DNA of 64,000 bases. Source: CAZVYJ01 sp964631565. GTDB taxonomy: Bacteria > Planctomycetota > Phycisphaerae > SM23-33. Within the stretch, counting starts at the first letter, position 1, and every line of letters begins with the position of its first letter. The translations under genes and the position numbers were made by a program. Under the pieces are notes generated by a model that had not been told where the DNA came from, did not search any database, and saw only the letters and a list, made by a program, of their open reading frames with translations. Below are positions 26,863-35,984 of the stretch, piece by piece. The DNA is taken from contig CAZVYJ010000004.1 in NCBI GenBank assembly GCA_964631565.1, positions 27,555-91,554 of the forward strand, read 5' to 3'.

Positions 26863-29391
26863 CTATTTCACCAGCTTGAAATACGCATACTCGCAGGATT
26901 CGAATATTTCCCATGCGTATGTGGGATTCGGATCCTTTTCCGTGGGCGGCAGATAGCCTTGGAACCACAGGCGGATGCTCATTTCCTTGCCTTCCTTCGG
27001 AGTAAGAGACACGGTGTCGCACCGGGGAATCGCCAGTTCAATCACGTAGTTGCCATCGGCGTCTTTGCCCCATGCCCACTTTATGTCATCTTTCCTGTCG
27101 AAGATGTCGTTGGTCCATTCCGGAACGTTTCTTTCCTTTACGGGTTCGACGTTGTTCCAGACCATGACGCCGGCATCCTTGAAGACGGTATTCGCCGGCC
27201 GCGGCGTCGGATCCGGATCGCCCTGCTCCCGCGGAATGCGAACGCCGAACCTGGGGTTGTCCTTGCCGCTGAAATAACCGTCGACGTTGCAGTCAAGCTG
27301 CGGGCTCATAAGGAACCTGAACGGCGCCTTCGCGGCGATGTAAAGATAATTGTCATCCCAGTTGAGGTAGGTCTGCATCGTGTAGTCGGCGCCTGGAATC
27401 GGCTTTCTGCCTCTTTCGCGGAACTCGACGCTGTTATTTGGCGTAATCGCATTGGGAGTCGAGGCGAACTTGTCCCACTCTCCTTCTTCCATCTTGCCGT
27501 CGATGGTCGGCGACTTTTTGTGGCGTTCGTAATCGTAGTCGTATATCGCGAACGGGTACTTCAGGTTAATCTGTTTCGTCAGCAGCGGGTGCGTGTGCCC
27601 CCTGACGGCCGGGTTGAACGTCTCAGCCGTAAGATTCTGCAGATCGCTGAGCCCGTTCTTGTAGCTGTGCGTGTCCATCGCGCTTGTGCCGCCGCGGACT
27701 TCATCGAATATGACGCCGGGATCGTCGTCGGGCACGCCGTCGCCGTCCTTGTCAGCCGTCGTCATGAGCCTGCCTACGCCAAGCTTGAGGTATACATCGC
27801 CCGGCATCACTCGCAGCGAATGGGCGAGATAATCATAGTTTTCCCCGAATCGGCCGGGGTGAATCCACGGCTGATCGGCATGTGCATAGCCGGTCTTGCC
27901 GCTGACCGTCTGGCCTATCATGCTCATCCAGCCTTCTGTGAGGTGGTGGAACTCATGCGTGAGAATCCAGGTCCCGCCGAAGCCGTTGAAGCAGGCGCCC
28001 GTCGTGGCATTCAGCTTGTTTTCCCACCACGGTGTAGGCCAGGGGTAGGCGTATGTGCCGTTGCCGCCGCAAACCAGGACCGCGCCGAACTGATCCGGGC
28101 GGAGGCCTTCACGATTGGCAAGCGTCACCAGATCGTTATAGACCGTCTCGGTTGCGAAGCCGAGCTGTGAAAAAGGCGTCGGGCGCTGAATTTTCAGATA
28201 CTTGCACTTGGTGTCCAGCTTGAAGAACGAGTTGGTCCAGTAGAAATACCGCATGGTTTCGCCGGCGTCGATTCTGCCTTCGAACCAGCCTTCATCGAAA
28301 TGATGTACTCGCGGCTCGGCGCCTTCGGCCCGCGGCTCGGTATCGCAAATGATATTCTCGTAGCAAAGCACCGCCAGCGGCACTTCCCTGTAAACCATTT
28401 TGCCCTTCGGCGGCAGGGTGACGAAGCGTCTGTCGACGGCTGTGCCCGGTATGGGCAGCCCGGTCACCGGGTCGGGAATCGCGATTGTGTATTCGGTGCC
28501 GGCATTGAGATTCGTCAGTTTGACGCTGTGTTGAGTGCGCTTCACATTATCGCCGTAAGGCACGGCGTCGCTGTAATCGACATTGTCAAAGAAGCCCGGC
28601 CTGAACGGCTGCTCAAGAAGCAGCAGCTTTGTCGGAGCCGGATCGCTCGTTTCCCAGGTTACGACGGCGGAGTTGCTGGTAACGTCGGAAATCTGGGGTT
28701 TGGCGACAAGTTTCGGCGACGATTTCCAGTCCGTTCCCTTGGCGACGGAGATGGTTACGTCATCGAACTCCGTGTGACCGAGCGAAACCTGCAGGCCGAT
28801 ATAGCCCCGCAGGTGATGCATCCTGGCATTGTCGAGAATCTTCTTGCCGTCCCAGTACAGGTCGAAGGTTCCGGTGCTGTTTTTCACGTCCAGCCGCATG
28901 GTGTGCCACTGCTTGTCGGACATGAGAGTGCCTTCAGCCATCTGGTCGGACGGAATGAACAGGTTGCCGTTGAAATAGCCGAACATGGCAGGCCCGTCGC
29001 CGTCGCAGCGAATCATGTTGGAATTGTGTCCGGTCTGGGCGTCGCTGACGTTCCAGTAGAAGCCACCCCCGGCTCCGCCGTCGACAAGGCGCATCTTCGC
29101 CTCGATCTGATAATCACAGCTCAGGTGAATATCCTTGGCCATGATGCACATGTCGTAATTGTTGCCGGCGTTTAGATGAAGCGTACCGTCCTTGACGAAC
29201 CAGTTGCCGGAAATCGGGGTCCACTTTTCCGCGGCGGGTTTGCCGTCTTTGGCGGTTGAAAAATCATCATAAAACAGTACTACCCTGTCCCCGGCGACTT
29301 TGACCTCGGAAGAGGGGGCTGGCGGGTTACAGCCGGCTATCGCCAGCGTGCAGGCGACAACGGCTATTATGCCGAACATATTCCGTAGCAT
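26863..29391 (-). CDS. modular surface lipoprotein with HExxH motif and CBM9-like domain
   Basis: An 842-residue lipoprotein; the ATG at 29391 is chosen because AGGAG stands 7 bases ahead and the lipobox IAGC (Cys21) follows. Domains, by pattern: a LamG/3-keto-disaccharide hydrolase (DUF1080)-like sandwich at about 35-220, a fibronectin type III-like domain at about 230-325 (VKLTNLNAGTEYTIAI), a region with HEFHH at 479-483 typical of zinc metallopeptidases, a calcium-type DKDGDGVPDDD stretch near 548, and a CBM9/DOMON-like domain from about 625 to the end. This suggests a surface enzyme acting on glycan or glycoprotein. A third zinc ligand is not evident. It has its own terminator and no operon partner. 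Confidence 0.8.
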   Translation of the reverse strand: MLRNMFGIIAVVACTLAIAGCNPPAPSSEVKVAGDRVVLFYDDFSTAKDGKPAAEKWTPISGNWFVKDGTLHLNAGNNYDMCIMAKDIHLSCDYQIEAKMRLVDGGAGGGFYWNVSDAQTGHNSNMIRCDGDGPAMFGYFNGNLFIPSDQMAEGTLMSDKQWHTMRLDVKNSTGTFDLYWDGKKILDNARMHHLRGYIGLQVSLGHTEFDDVTISVAKGTDWKSSPKLVAKPQISDVTSNSAVVTWETSDPAPTKLLLLEQPFRPGFFDNVDYSDAVPYGDNVKRTQHSVKLTNLNAGTEYTIAIPDPVTGLPIPGTAVDRRFVTLPPKGKMVYREVPLAVLCYENIICDTEPRAEGAEPRVHHFDEGWFEGRIDAGETMRYFYWTNSFFKLDTKCKYLKIQRPTPFSQLGFATETVYNDLVTLANREGLRPDQFGAVLVCGGNGTYAYPWPTPWWENKLNATTGACFNGFGGTWILTHEFHHLTEGWMSMIGQTVSGKTGYAHADQPWIHPGRFGENYDYLAHSLRVMPGDVYLKLGVGRLMTTADKDGDGVPDDDPGVIFDEVRGGTSAMDTHSYKNGLSDLQNLTAETFNPAVRGHTHPLLTKQINLKYPFAIYDYDYERHKKSPTIDGKMEEGEWDKFASTPNAITPNNSVEFRERGRKPIPGADYTMQTYLNWDDNYLYIAAKAPFRFLMSPQLDCNVDGYFSGKDNPRFGVRIPREQGDPDPTPRPANTVFKDAGVMVWNNVEPVKERNVPEWTNDIFDRKDDIKWAWGKDADGNYVIELAIPRCDTVSLTPKEGKEMSIRLWFQGYLPPTEKDPNPTYAWEIFESCEYAYFKLVK

Positions 29392-29740
29392 GCTGTTTCT
29401 CCTATAGGTTTTGCAAGTAGCTGATATTACGGAGGATACCAAAGGACGGTTAATGAGAGAGCATCAACCTGTTCACATCGATAGTATTCCGAAACCTGAA
29501 CTCATACAGGTCAAACCCTATTCTAGCAAATAGGTTTTGGCAAAGGACAGTCTATTTAAGTTGCGCCACGAGGTCTTCAAACGGAATATCCTTGAAAACC
29601 TTTATAAAGGAACGGTGAATCATGGACGCAATATGGCTAAAATTAATGGAGCATGTCACCAACTATAGTTCCAGCGGGCATTTGGAAATCTGTTAACACG
29701 GCAGTTGCAGTCAGGCTGCCTTTTTATAAGGAGCTGAGAA
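29392..29740. other. divergent intergenic region with candidate leader ORF and hairpins
   Basis: A 349-base gap between the modular lipoprotein (minus) and the AsmA-like gene (plus), lower in GC than the genes. An inverted repeat (AAACCCTATT and AATAGGTTTT, about 29513-29539, one bulge) lies in the middle. On the plus strand a 24-codon frame (29622-29696) is preceded by AAAGGA. It is followed by GGCAG/CTGCC (29700-29720) and five Ts. I see no strong sigma-70 promoter. Confidence 0.45.
29622..29696 (+). CDS. possible 24-residue leader peptide
   Basis: The frame starts MDAIWLKLMEHV and ends LEIC, with AAAGGA nine bases upstream. It is followed four bases later by a short hairpin and T-run just before the next gene's ribosome-binding site. 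That layout resembles a leader peptide with an attenuator, but the peptide has no obvious run of regulatory codons. Chance cannot be excluded for a frame of this size. Confidence 0.25.
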   Translation: MDAIWLKLMEHVTNYSSSGHLEIC

Positions 29741-30499
29741 ATGCGGAAAATCATTTTTAGAGTGATTGCGGCACTGGTGCTGCTGCTTGTAATCCTGCTC
29801 GGCATCGGATGGGCCTTTGTCGACACGCTGGCCAAGAAAGGAATCGAAAAGGGTGCAACTTACGCCCTCGGCGTCGACACGACCGTCAGCGACGTGGACT
29901 TGAGCCTGCTTCATGGTTCGCTCGAGCTCGAAGGGTTGAATATAGCAAATCCGCCGAATTTCACCACGTCGCACCTGATGAACATGGGCAAACTCGAAAC
30001 ATCGCTCGTAACCAGCAGTCTCATGGGCGACACGGTTGAGGTGACGAAATTCGAGATAGACAGCCTGGACGTAAACATCGAAAAAGAAGCCGGCCTGAAC
30101 ATGCAGACCAACGTGTCCAAAATAATGGACAACCTGCAGAAACTTTCCTCCGGCGAGGCCAAGAAGGATGAAGAAGGCGCCGGCGGCAAGAAAGTCAAGA
30201 TTGACAGGGTTCTCATAACCAATGTCGTGGCGCACTTCAGTCTGGGCAGCGGCCTGCCTGACGCCAAGGTGGAAATCCCGGAAATACTGCTCACAGACGT
30301 TACTTCCGACAATGCCGGGGGCATGGTCATAAGCGAACTTGCACCAAGGCTGATTACAGCCATCCTGCAGGCTGTGCTTGAGCAGGCGGAAGGCAAGGTT
30401 TCGCCGCTGGCCGCAGGAATCATGAGCACGCTTAACAAAGAAGTCGCCGGCGCATCAAAGTCGTTCGGCGGAAGCATAAAGATAACGACAGAGAAATAA
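29741..30499 (+). CDS. AsmA-like envelope protein (short)
   Basis: A 252-residue protein with an N-terminal membrane helix (residues 5-27) followed by a periplasmic domain of the AsmA/DUF748 type. The start KGIEKGATYALGVDTTVSDV, then the SLLHGSLELEGLNIANPPNF block, matches the repeating beta-strand layout of AsmA N-terminal domains. A charged linker (KKDEEGAGGKKVK) lies near residue 145. It is followed 51 bases later by a much larger protein of the same general kind. AsmA-like proteins are thought to bridge membranes for lipid transfer; that role is inferred here. GGAG precedes the ATG. Confidence 0.72.
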   Translation: MRKIIFRVIAALVLLLVILLGIGWAFVDTLAKKGIEKGATYALGVDTTVSDVDLSLLHGSLELEGLNIANPPNFTTSHLMNMGKLETSLVTSSLMGDTVEVTKFEIDSLDVNIEKEAGLNMQTNVSKIMDNLQKLSSGEAKKDEEGAGGKKVKIDRVLITNVVAHFSLGSGLPDAKVEIPEILLTDVTSDNAGGMVISELAPRLITAILQAVLEQAEGKVSPLAAGIMSTLNKEVAGASKSFGGSIKITTEK

Positions 30500-30550
30500 G
30501 CAGTTGCTGAAGCCCCTTTTTCACTATTTTTACAAGCCAGGCTGAAAAAC

Positions 30551-33424
30551 ATGAGCGACAAGGGCGAAAAGAAACCCCAAGTGAATCGCGGGAAAAAGCG
30601 GCGCTGGCTGAGATGGTCGCTTTATAGCCTCGCACTGCTCGTAATTTTCGTCCTGCTGTCGCCATACCTGATATCCACCGGGCCGGGCACGTCGCTGGCG
30701 ATGGCCATCGTAAATTCGCGAATCCGCGGCGAAGCGAGCATCGACGACCTGTCCATGGGCTGGTTCGGCACTACGGAAATCCACGGCTTGAAACTTCTGG
30801 ACGGAAACGGCCGGGAAGTATTCATCGCCGGAAAAATCACGTATCCCGGCGGGATGTGGCGGATGATAACTTCCGTCGAAGACTTCGGCCGGCTTGAAAT
30901 GCGATCCTGCCAAGTCACCGTTTACGGTAGTGGAGCTTCCATCGCCGATGCCATATCCTCACCCGGACCTTCCAAGCCGCGACCTGAAGGCAAACCGCTG
31001 CCCAATTTCAAGGGTAACGTAGTGCTCAAGGACGGCTCGGTTCTGGCGGTCTCGGCCGAGGGAGATCGATACAGGCTGTCGAATATAAACGGTGAACTGG
31101 CGGTCAATTCGCTGAACGATATCCGCGGCGAACTGGAAATGGAAACCGCCGAGAGCGGCAGGATCATCAGCAAGGTGGAACTGCTGAACATGGCCGCCGG
31201 CGGGCGGGTGAAGCTGAAGCAGGCCGACGGCCTAATTACAATCCGGACCGAGCAGCCGATGAACGCCGGCGCTGCGGCGCAATTCTTCACCGGCAAGGCC
31301 TGCCGCGGCGGAAAACTGAGCTTCACGAGCGAGACAACTTTCAAAGCCGGCAGAATGGAAAGCTCCTTCGACGCAACACTGACAGATGTGCAGGCCCTCG
31401 AATGCGACGGAAGCCAGGCCGTTTCAATAAACGCGACGTGCAAGGGCAATGCCGTCATGCGGGGCGATGCGCTTGCCTGGAAAGCTGACCTGGCCGGAAC
31501 TTCAAACGAATTTAACCTTTCCGTCACAGGCGAGGCTGACCTGCAGAACAAGACCTTCAAATGCAAAAGCAGGGGCGGAACAGAAGACCTGGCGGCATTT
31601 TCCCGGCTGGCTGAGGCGTTCGGCATGGACCGGCTGAAAGGCTATACCGGGTCGATCGACTTCTCTGCTGATGTCGCACGTCAGACCGCCAACGAGCCTA
31701 TCTTGAGTTCCGGCGATTTCCACGCAAACGGCCTGCGCCACAACAATCGCATAATCGGTGACGGCAAGGCCGTTCTCGTCTGGGAAGATTTCGCAATACC
31801 AACATCTTCCGATGAGCTGAGAATCAAACTGCTGGAACTTAACAGCGGAATCGCCACCGCGAAAGTCAGCAATCTGAATATTCAGCCCGGCGACAAAGCG
31901 GCAGCCAGCGGCAAGGCGGATATCACCGCTGATCTTCAGCCCTGTCTCGACGCGATTGCTCCTTTCTCACAGTGGAAGGAAACGCCCAAGCTGGCAGGCA
32001 GACTCAACTGGTCCGGCGCCGCCTCGACCGCCGGAGACCTGCTGACGGTTATCGGCGACGGCCATATCGCCGGCTTCCGCCTGGGTGAGGGCGAAAAAGC
32101 GGTTGCCGAAGATATGATGACGTTCACCACCAATGTCGAACTGAATAAAGCCATCGGCAGAATACTGGTGAAGGAATTCGGCCTGTCTTCCAAACTGCTG
32201 ACGGTGAACATGACCGGCACAGTTGAAGATTACAGGAAAGCCAGAAAACTGGACTTCACGGGCCATTATTCCGGCTCGTGGGAACAGCTTACCGCACTGA
32301 TACAACAGCTTGCTCCGAAAACGGCGGAAAACGTGGCCTTCGCCGGGACTACTTCCGGTGATTTCACAATTACAGGCACCGCATACGATCCGGAGCTCAG
32401 GCCCGCATATCGCGACGTGACGGCCAACGGCAGTTTCGGCTGGGATTCGGGAAAGCTGTTCGGTTTCGACATCGGCAAGGCCATCATCTCGCCGTCGCTC
32501 AGGGACGGGCAGCTTGATATCCCGGTAACCGAAATCCCTGCTGCCGGCGGCAAAATGAGGCTGGGCGGGCTTGTTGACCTTCGCCCCGAGACGCCGCTGC
32601 TCCAGATTCCCGGCAAACTGGTTCTGCTTGAGGGCATGCAGATAAACCGTGAAGTCGGCAGGCAGCTGCTCTCACGCTTCGTGCCGATTTTCGGGAAGCT
32701 GCACTCGCTCGAAGGCGAGATAACCATGACGACGACCGACCTGCAGTTTCCGCTCGGAGAGGCGATCAAGCAGGCCGGCAGCGGCAGCGGCGTCATCGAT
32801 CTCAGCAAGATAAGGCTTCAGCCTGAAGGCGTCATGAAAGAGCTGCTGCGACTGGGCGGCCTCGGCGATACCGCGCAGTACGACGTAAAGGCTAGCGACC
32901 TGAATTTCACCGTCAGCCAGGGGCGAATCCACTACAAGGACTTCACTCTCAACTTCGCCAACATGTATGATCTGAAGTCTTCCGGCTCGGTCGGCTTTGA
33001 CGACACGGTTGATGCCGTCATATCCGTGCCGGTAAGGGCGGCCCTGCTCGAGAAACTGGGAATAAAAGGTTCGGCCCTCGATTATGCGAAGGCGCTTGAA
33101 GGCGTGCGGGTGAATTTGCGCCTCGTGGGCACGCGGGACAATCTTCGTCTGGATTATTCGAAAATCAACGCCGTCGAACTCATAACCAGGGCGATGGAGG
33201 CCATACTGTCTGAAAAGGCCCGAAAAGACGATAATAAAAAAGACCAAAACGAGTCCCCTGCCACAGGCAATGAGCCGGAGACAGACGAGCCGCAACCCGA
33301 CACAAAGCCGGCCGAGGACAAAAAAAGCGATAAGGAAAAACTGATCGAGGATATTTTCGACATTCTTCAGAATGTCCTCGACAAGTCAGACGAAAGCGAG
33401 AAGGACGATGCCGAAACCAACTAA
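30551..33424 (+). CDS. large AsmA/TamB-like envelope protein
   Basis: A 957-residue protein: basic cytoplasmic start, membrane helix at about 21-43, then roughly 850 residues of repetitive beta-rich sequence. AsmA-type segments include GEASIDDLSMGWFGTTEIHG at the front and an AsmA-C-like region (VDLRPETPLLQIPGKLVLLE and LNFTVSQGRIHYKDFTLNFA) near residues 680-810. The C-terminus is a K/E/D-rich tail of about 70 residues. Its stop lies 17 bases inside the next gene. A bridge-like lipid carrier between inner and outer membrane is the family expectation. Confidence 0.75.
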   Translation: MSDKGEKKPQVNRGKKRRWLRWSLYSLALLVIFVLLSPYLISTGPGTSLAMAIVNSRIRGEASIDDLSMGWFGTTEIHGLKLLDGNGREVFIAGKITYPGGMWRMITSVEDFGRLEMRSCQVTVYGSGASIADAISSPGPSKPRPEGKPLPNFKGNVVLKDGSVLAVSAEGDRYRLSNINGELAVNSLNDIRGELEMETAESGRIISKVELLNMAAGGRVKLKQADGLITIRTEQPMNAGAAAQFFTGKACRGGKLSFTSETTFKAGRMESSFDATLTDVQALECDGSQAVSINATCKGNAVMRGDALAWKADLAGTSNEFNLSVTGEADLQNKTFKCKSRGGTEDLAAFSRLAEAFGMDRLKGYTGSIDFSADVARQTANEPILSSGDFHANGLRHNNRIIGDGKAVLVWEDFAIPTSSDELRIKLLELNSGIATAKVSNLNIQPGDKAAASGKADITADLQPCLDAIAPFSQWKETPKLAGRLNWSGAASTAGDLLTVIGDGHIAGFRLGEGEKAVAEDMMTFTTNVELNKAIGRILVKEFGLSSKLLTVNMTGTVEDYRKARKLDFTGHYSGSWEQLTALIQQLAPKTAENVAFAGTTSGDFTITGTAYDPELRPAYRDVTANGSFGWDSGKLFGFDIGKAIISPSLRDGQLDIPVTEIPAAGGKMRLGGLVDLRPETPLLQIPGKLVLLEGMQINREVGRQLLSRFVPIFGKLHSLEGEITMTTTDLQFPLGEAIKQAGSGSGVIDLSKIRLQPEGVMKELLRLGGLGDTAQYDVKASDLNFTVSQGRIHYKDFTLNFANMYDLKSSGSVGFDDTVDAVISVPVRAALLEKLGIKGSALDYAKALEGVRVNLRLVGTRDNLRLDYSKINAVELITRAMEAILSEKARKDDNKKDQNESPATGNEPETDEPQPDTKPAEDKKSDKEKLIEDIFDILQNVLDKSDESEKDDAETN

Positions 33425-34913
33425 GGGATTCAAGCGGCGGCTGGAACAACTTCTCACGTCCCCCGTCGAGGAAATGGGCAACTGGACGAAATTCGTCCGC
33501 TACCAGATACAGATGTGGCGATTCTGTACCCGCCGCCTGCGCGAACACAACGCGATGGCCATGAGTGCAGCCCTGTCTTTCAGAACATTATTCGCCCTGG
33601 TTCCGATTCTTGTTCTGACTTTTCTCGTGCTCAAAAATGTCGGCGTTATCGAAGACAGCAGGGTTGCAATCCGTCAGATTCTGACCCAGGCGGGATTCGA
33701 AGAGATAAAAACCGATGACGAATCGTTTGACGCACTCCAGGGGCCTACGACAAGGCGAGCCGAAGAATTGTCGGATCTGCAACTGTATGGCCCGGCTGAG
33801 TTCGGCAGCGATCCCCTGAAAAACAGGGAAGAAAAAGCCCTGAAACGTATCGCGGCGCTTAAAAAACAGAGAGACGACAGCCTGGTGGACAAAATCGAAA
33901 AAATCGCCGCCAATGCCGAGCAGAAACTTACGCTCGGACGAATCGGCCCCATAGGTGTCGTGCTGCTTATATGGACGGCGGTTACGCTGCTTACTACGGT
34001 GGAGCGTTCGCTGAACCGGATATTCCAGGCTCCGCGCAGCAGATCGCTGGGCAAGCGGATGCTGCTGTACTGGTCGGTTCTGACTTTTATTCCGATAGCC
34101 ATGGTTTCGGTGATATATGTCGCCGAAAAAACGTCGGCCGTCTTTCACTCCGTCACTCCCGGCATATCGGGTCTGATTGCCGTCGCGGGATGGGTGGTGC
34201 AGATTCTCGTCGGCCTGCTGCTGCTCGCCGCGGTTTACATGTTCATGCCGAACACCCGCGTAAAGTTCGCCTCGGCGTTTACGGCTGCATGCGTAGCCGT
34301 GCCGTTGTGGCTGATAGGCAAGTGGGCGTTCTCGCTTTATGTTCAGCACACCGTGATGACGCGCTCGTTATACGGTGCGCTGGGCATGCTCCCGTTGTTC
34401 CTGATGTGGGTAAACCTGTCCTGGCTGTTCTTCCTGTTCGGAGCGGAGCTGGCTCACACGGCTGCCAACGTCAAGCGGCTGGCTTCTGCGGAGATAGCTG
34501 AAAAAATTCTGCTTGGCCCGTGGGAGCTTCTGGCGGCGGCCCTGGTGGTGGCGAGGTCGTACGTAGCCGGCGGCGGCCCGGTCGAACGATCGGACATCGC
34601 CGAGAAACTGGACCTTCCCGCAGAGTCCGTGCATAGGCTGCTGGAGCGGCTGAAAGACGGCGGAATTGTCTGCCCGGTCGAATCGGGGGAGGCGCAATAC
34701 GTTCTCGCCCGACCCGCTGACAGCATCGCCGTTACCCGGATATTCGCGATGGGATCGGCCGAGAGCGGAGGATTGCAGGATAACATAGCTCCGGAAATCG
34801 CGGCTGCCGTCGCCGATGTCCGCAACAGCGCCGAATCCGTGCTGGTGAGCACTACGCTGGCTGACCTGGCGAAAATAAGCGAATCTTTCCAGCAGAAAGA
34901 AAACGTCACTTGA
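33408..34913 (+). CDS. YihY/BrkB family membrane protein with C-terminal winged helix
   Basis: A 501-residue protein. The ATG at 33408 is preferred to one 12 codons upstream because AAGGA precedes it. The membrane core (about residues 40-350) shows the YihY features LREHNAMAMSAALSFRTLFAL near the start, a LLIWTAVTLLTTVERSLNRIF segment and the FLMWVNLSWLFFLFGAELAH end. After residue 375 is a winged-helix-like domain (SDIAEKLDLPAESVHRLLER, then LKDGGIVCPVESGEAQYVLA). The gene overlaps the AsmA-like gene by 17 bases and converges on the next gene with an 8-base overlap of stops. Confidence 0.85.
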   Translation: MPKPTKGFKRRLEQLLTSPVEEMGNWTKFVRYQIQMWRFCTRRLREHNAMAMSAALSFRTLFALVPILVLTFLVLKNVGVIEDSRVAIRQILTQAGFEEIKTDDESFDALQGPTTRRAEELSDLQLYGPAEFGSDPLKNREEKALKRIAALKKQRDDSLVDKIEKIAANAEQKLTLGRIGPIGVVLLIWTAVTLLTTVERSLNRIFQAPRSRSLGKRMLLYWSVLTFIPIAMVSVIYVAEKTSAVFHSVTPGISGLIAVAGWVVQILVGLLLLAAVYMFMPNTRVKFASAFTAACVAVPLWLIGKWAFSLYVQHTVMTRSLYGALGMLPLFLMWVNLSWLFFLFGAELAHTAANVKRLASAEIAEKILLGPWELLAAALVVARSYVAGGGPVERSDIAEKLDLPAESVHRLLERLKDGGIVCPVESGEAQYVLARPADSIAVTRIFAMGSAESGGLQDNIAPEIAAAVADVRNSAESVLVSTTLADLAKISESFQQKENVT

Positions 34914-35829
34914 TGCGCATCATCAGGCGTTTCACTCTTGTAACGGCTTCGGCTGCCTGTTCGTCTTGGGACGAAGCCTGGCTTGCGAATTTAGTGTAAT
35001 GCTCCAGCGCCGAGGGCAGTTGGCCGGCCATCTCTTCCATAACCGCAAGATTGAAAACCGAACCTGTGTCATTCGGGTCGGCCTGGATTGCAGCTTTGAA
35101 GAGCGACAGAGCCTCGCCGTAGGCTTTTCTTCTTGCGGCGTCCTGGCCCTGCCTGCCGAGCGGCGTGGCTGTCGCCTTGAGCGTGACTGTAACCGACACG
35201 GCATGCGGCGTAAGCATTTCAACTAGGCTGTCCGCGCATTTGCACATCAGTTCGTCAATGATGGTTTTGGTTTCGGGTATGCCGACAGGGTCGTCGGCCC
35301 GGCTTAGCCCCCACTCGCCGCGAACGCGGGGGTCCGCGAGCGAGCTGTAGTTTTTGCGCACTTCGACGCCGCCAAGAGCGGCGCCGTCGGAGATATTTAT
35401 CAGCGAGAACACAACACGCACATCCGCCGTTCTCACCAGCGTGTCCACGTCGATAAACTCAACTTCTTTCATGTCCGGCCTGAGGCGGCGGAGAGTTCTT
35501 CTGCCCTTCTGGTCGCTGGACTCGATGAATATTTCGCCGTCGACTCTGACAGTCGGCTTGGCCGACGACTCGGCGCTGCTTTGTTTCTTTTTCAGACGGT
35601 CCGCCACTATCTCGGCCATTCTGGCGGCATAATCTTCCTTTGGACCGGCAACAACGGTGAACTCGCCCGCCTGTATATTATCGGGCGAGATTTTCGGTCC
35701 AGCTTCGTTCGCTGGGAAATCAGCCGGCAGCATATGCTCGAAAGTGACTTCCGGCCCGCCGCAGCCTGCAGCGGCCAGGCAGACAGGAAGAATCGTCCAA
35801 AATGCCACATGTCTCAGCAATGTTTTCAT
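34906..35829 (-). CDS. lipoprotein with C-terminal TPR repeats
   Basis: A 307-residue lipoprotein; the ATG at 35829 fits the signal with lipobox AAGC and has AAGGGG upstream. The middle (about 60-220) has a VRVDGEIFIESSDQKGRRTL and a VRVVFSLINISDGAALGGVE segment, a layout seen in periplasmic proteins of the LpoB/FlgO type. The last 80 residues hold two TPR units (YGEALSLFKAAIQADPNDTG and AGQLPSALEHYTKFASQASS). It overlaps the stop of the YihY gene by 8 bases, tail to tail. Function unknown. Confidence 0.75.
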   Translation of the reverse strand: MKTLLRHVAFWTILPVCLAAAGCGGPEVTFEHMLPADFPANEAGPKISPDNIQAGEFTVVAGPKEDYAARMAEIVADRLKKKQSSAESSAKPTVRVDGEIFIESSDQKGRRTLRRLRPDMKEVEFIDVDTLVRTADVRVVFSLINISDGAALGGVEVRKNYSSLADPRVRGEWGLSRADDPVGIPETKTIIDELMCKCADSLVEMLTPHAVSVTVTLKATATPLGRQGQDAARRKAYGEALSLFKAAIQADPNDTGSVFNLAVMEEMAGQLPSALEHYTKFASQASSQDEQAAEAVTRVKRLMMRIK

Positions 35830-35984
35830 TTTATTCCCCTTGCCGGATACCAGTGACTTTGCCGTATAAAGCTTAGTCACCCGGTGGTCGTTAGACAACC
35901 GGCGCTTTTAGATTTCGTCACCGAGTTGACTTGGGCGTTTGTGCCGACTACTCTTAAAAAGACCGAACTGGCGGGAGACAAGTC

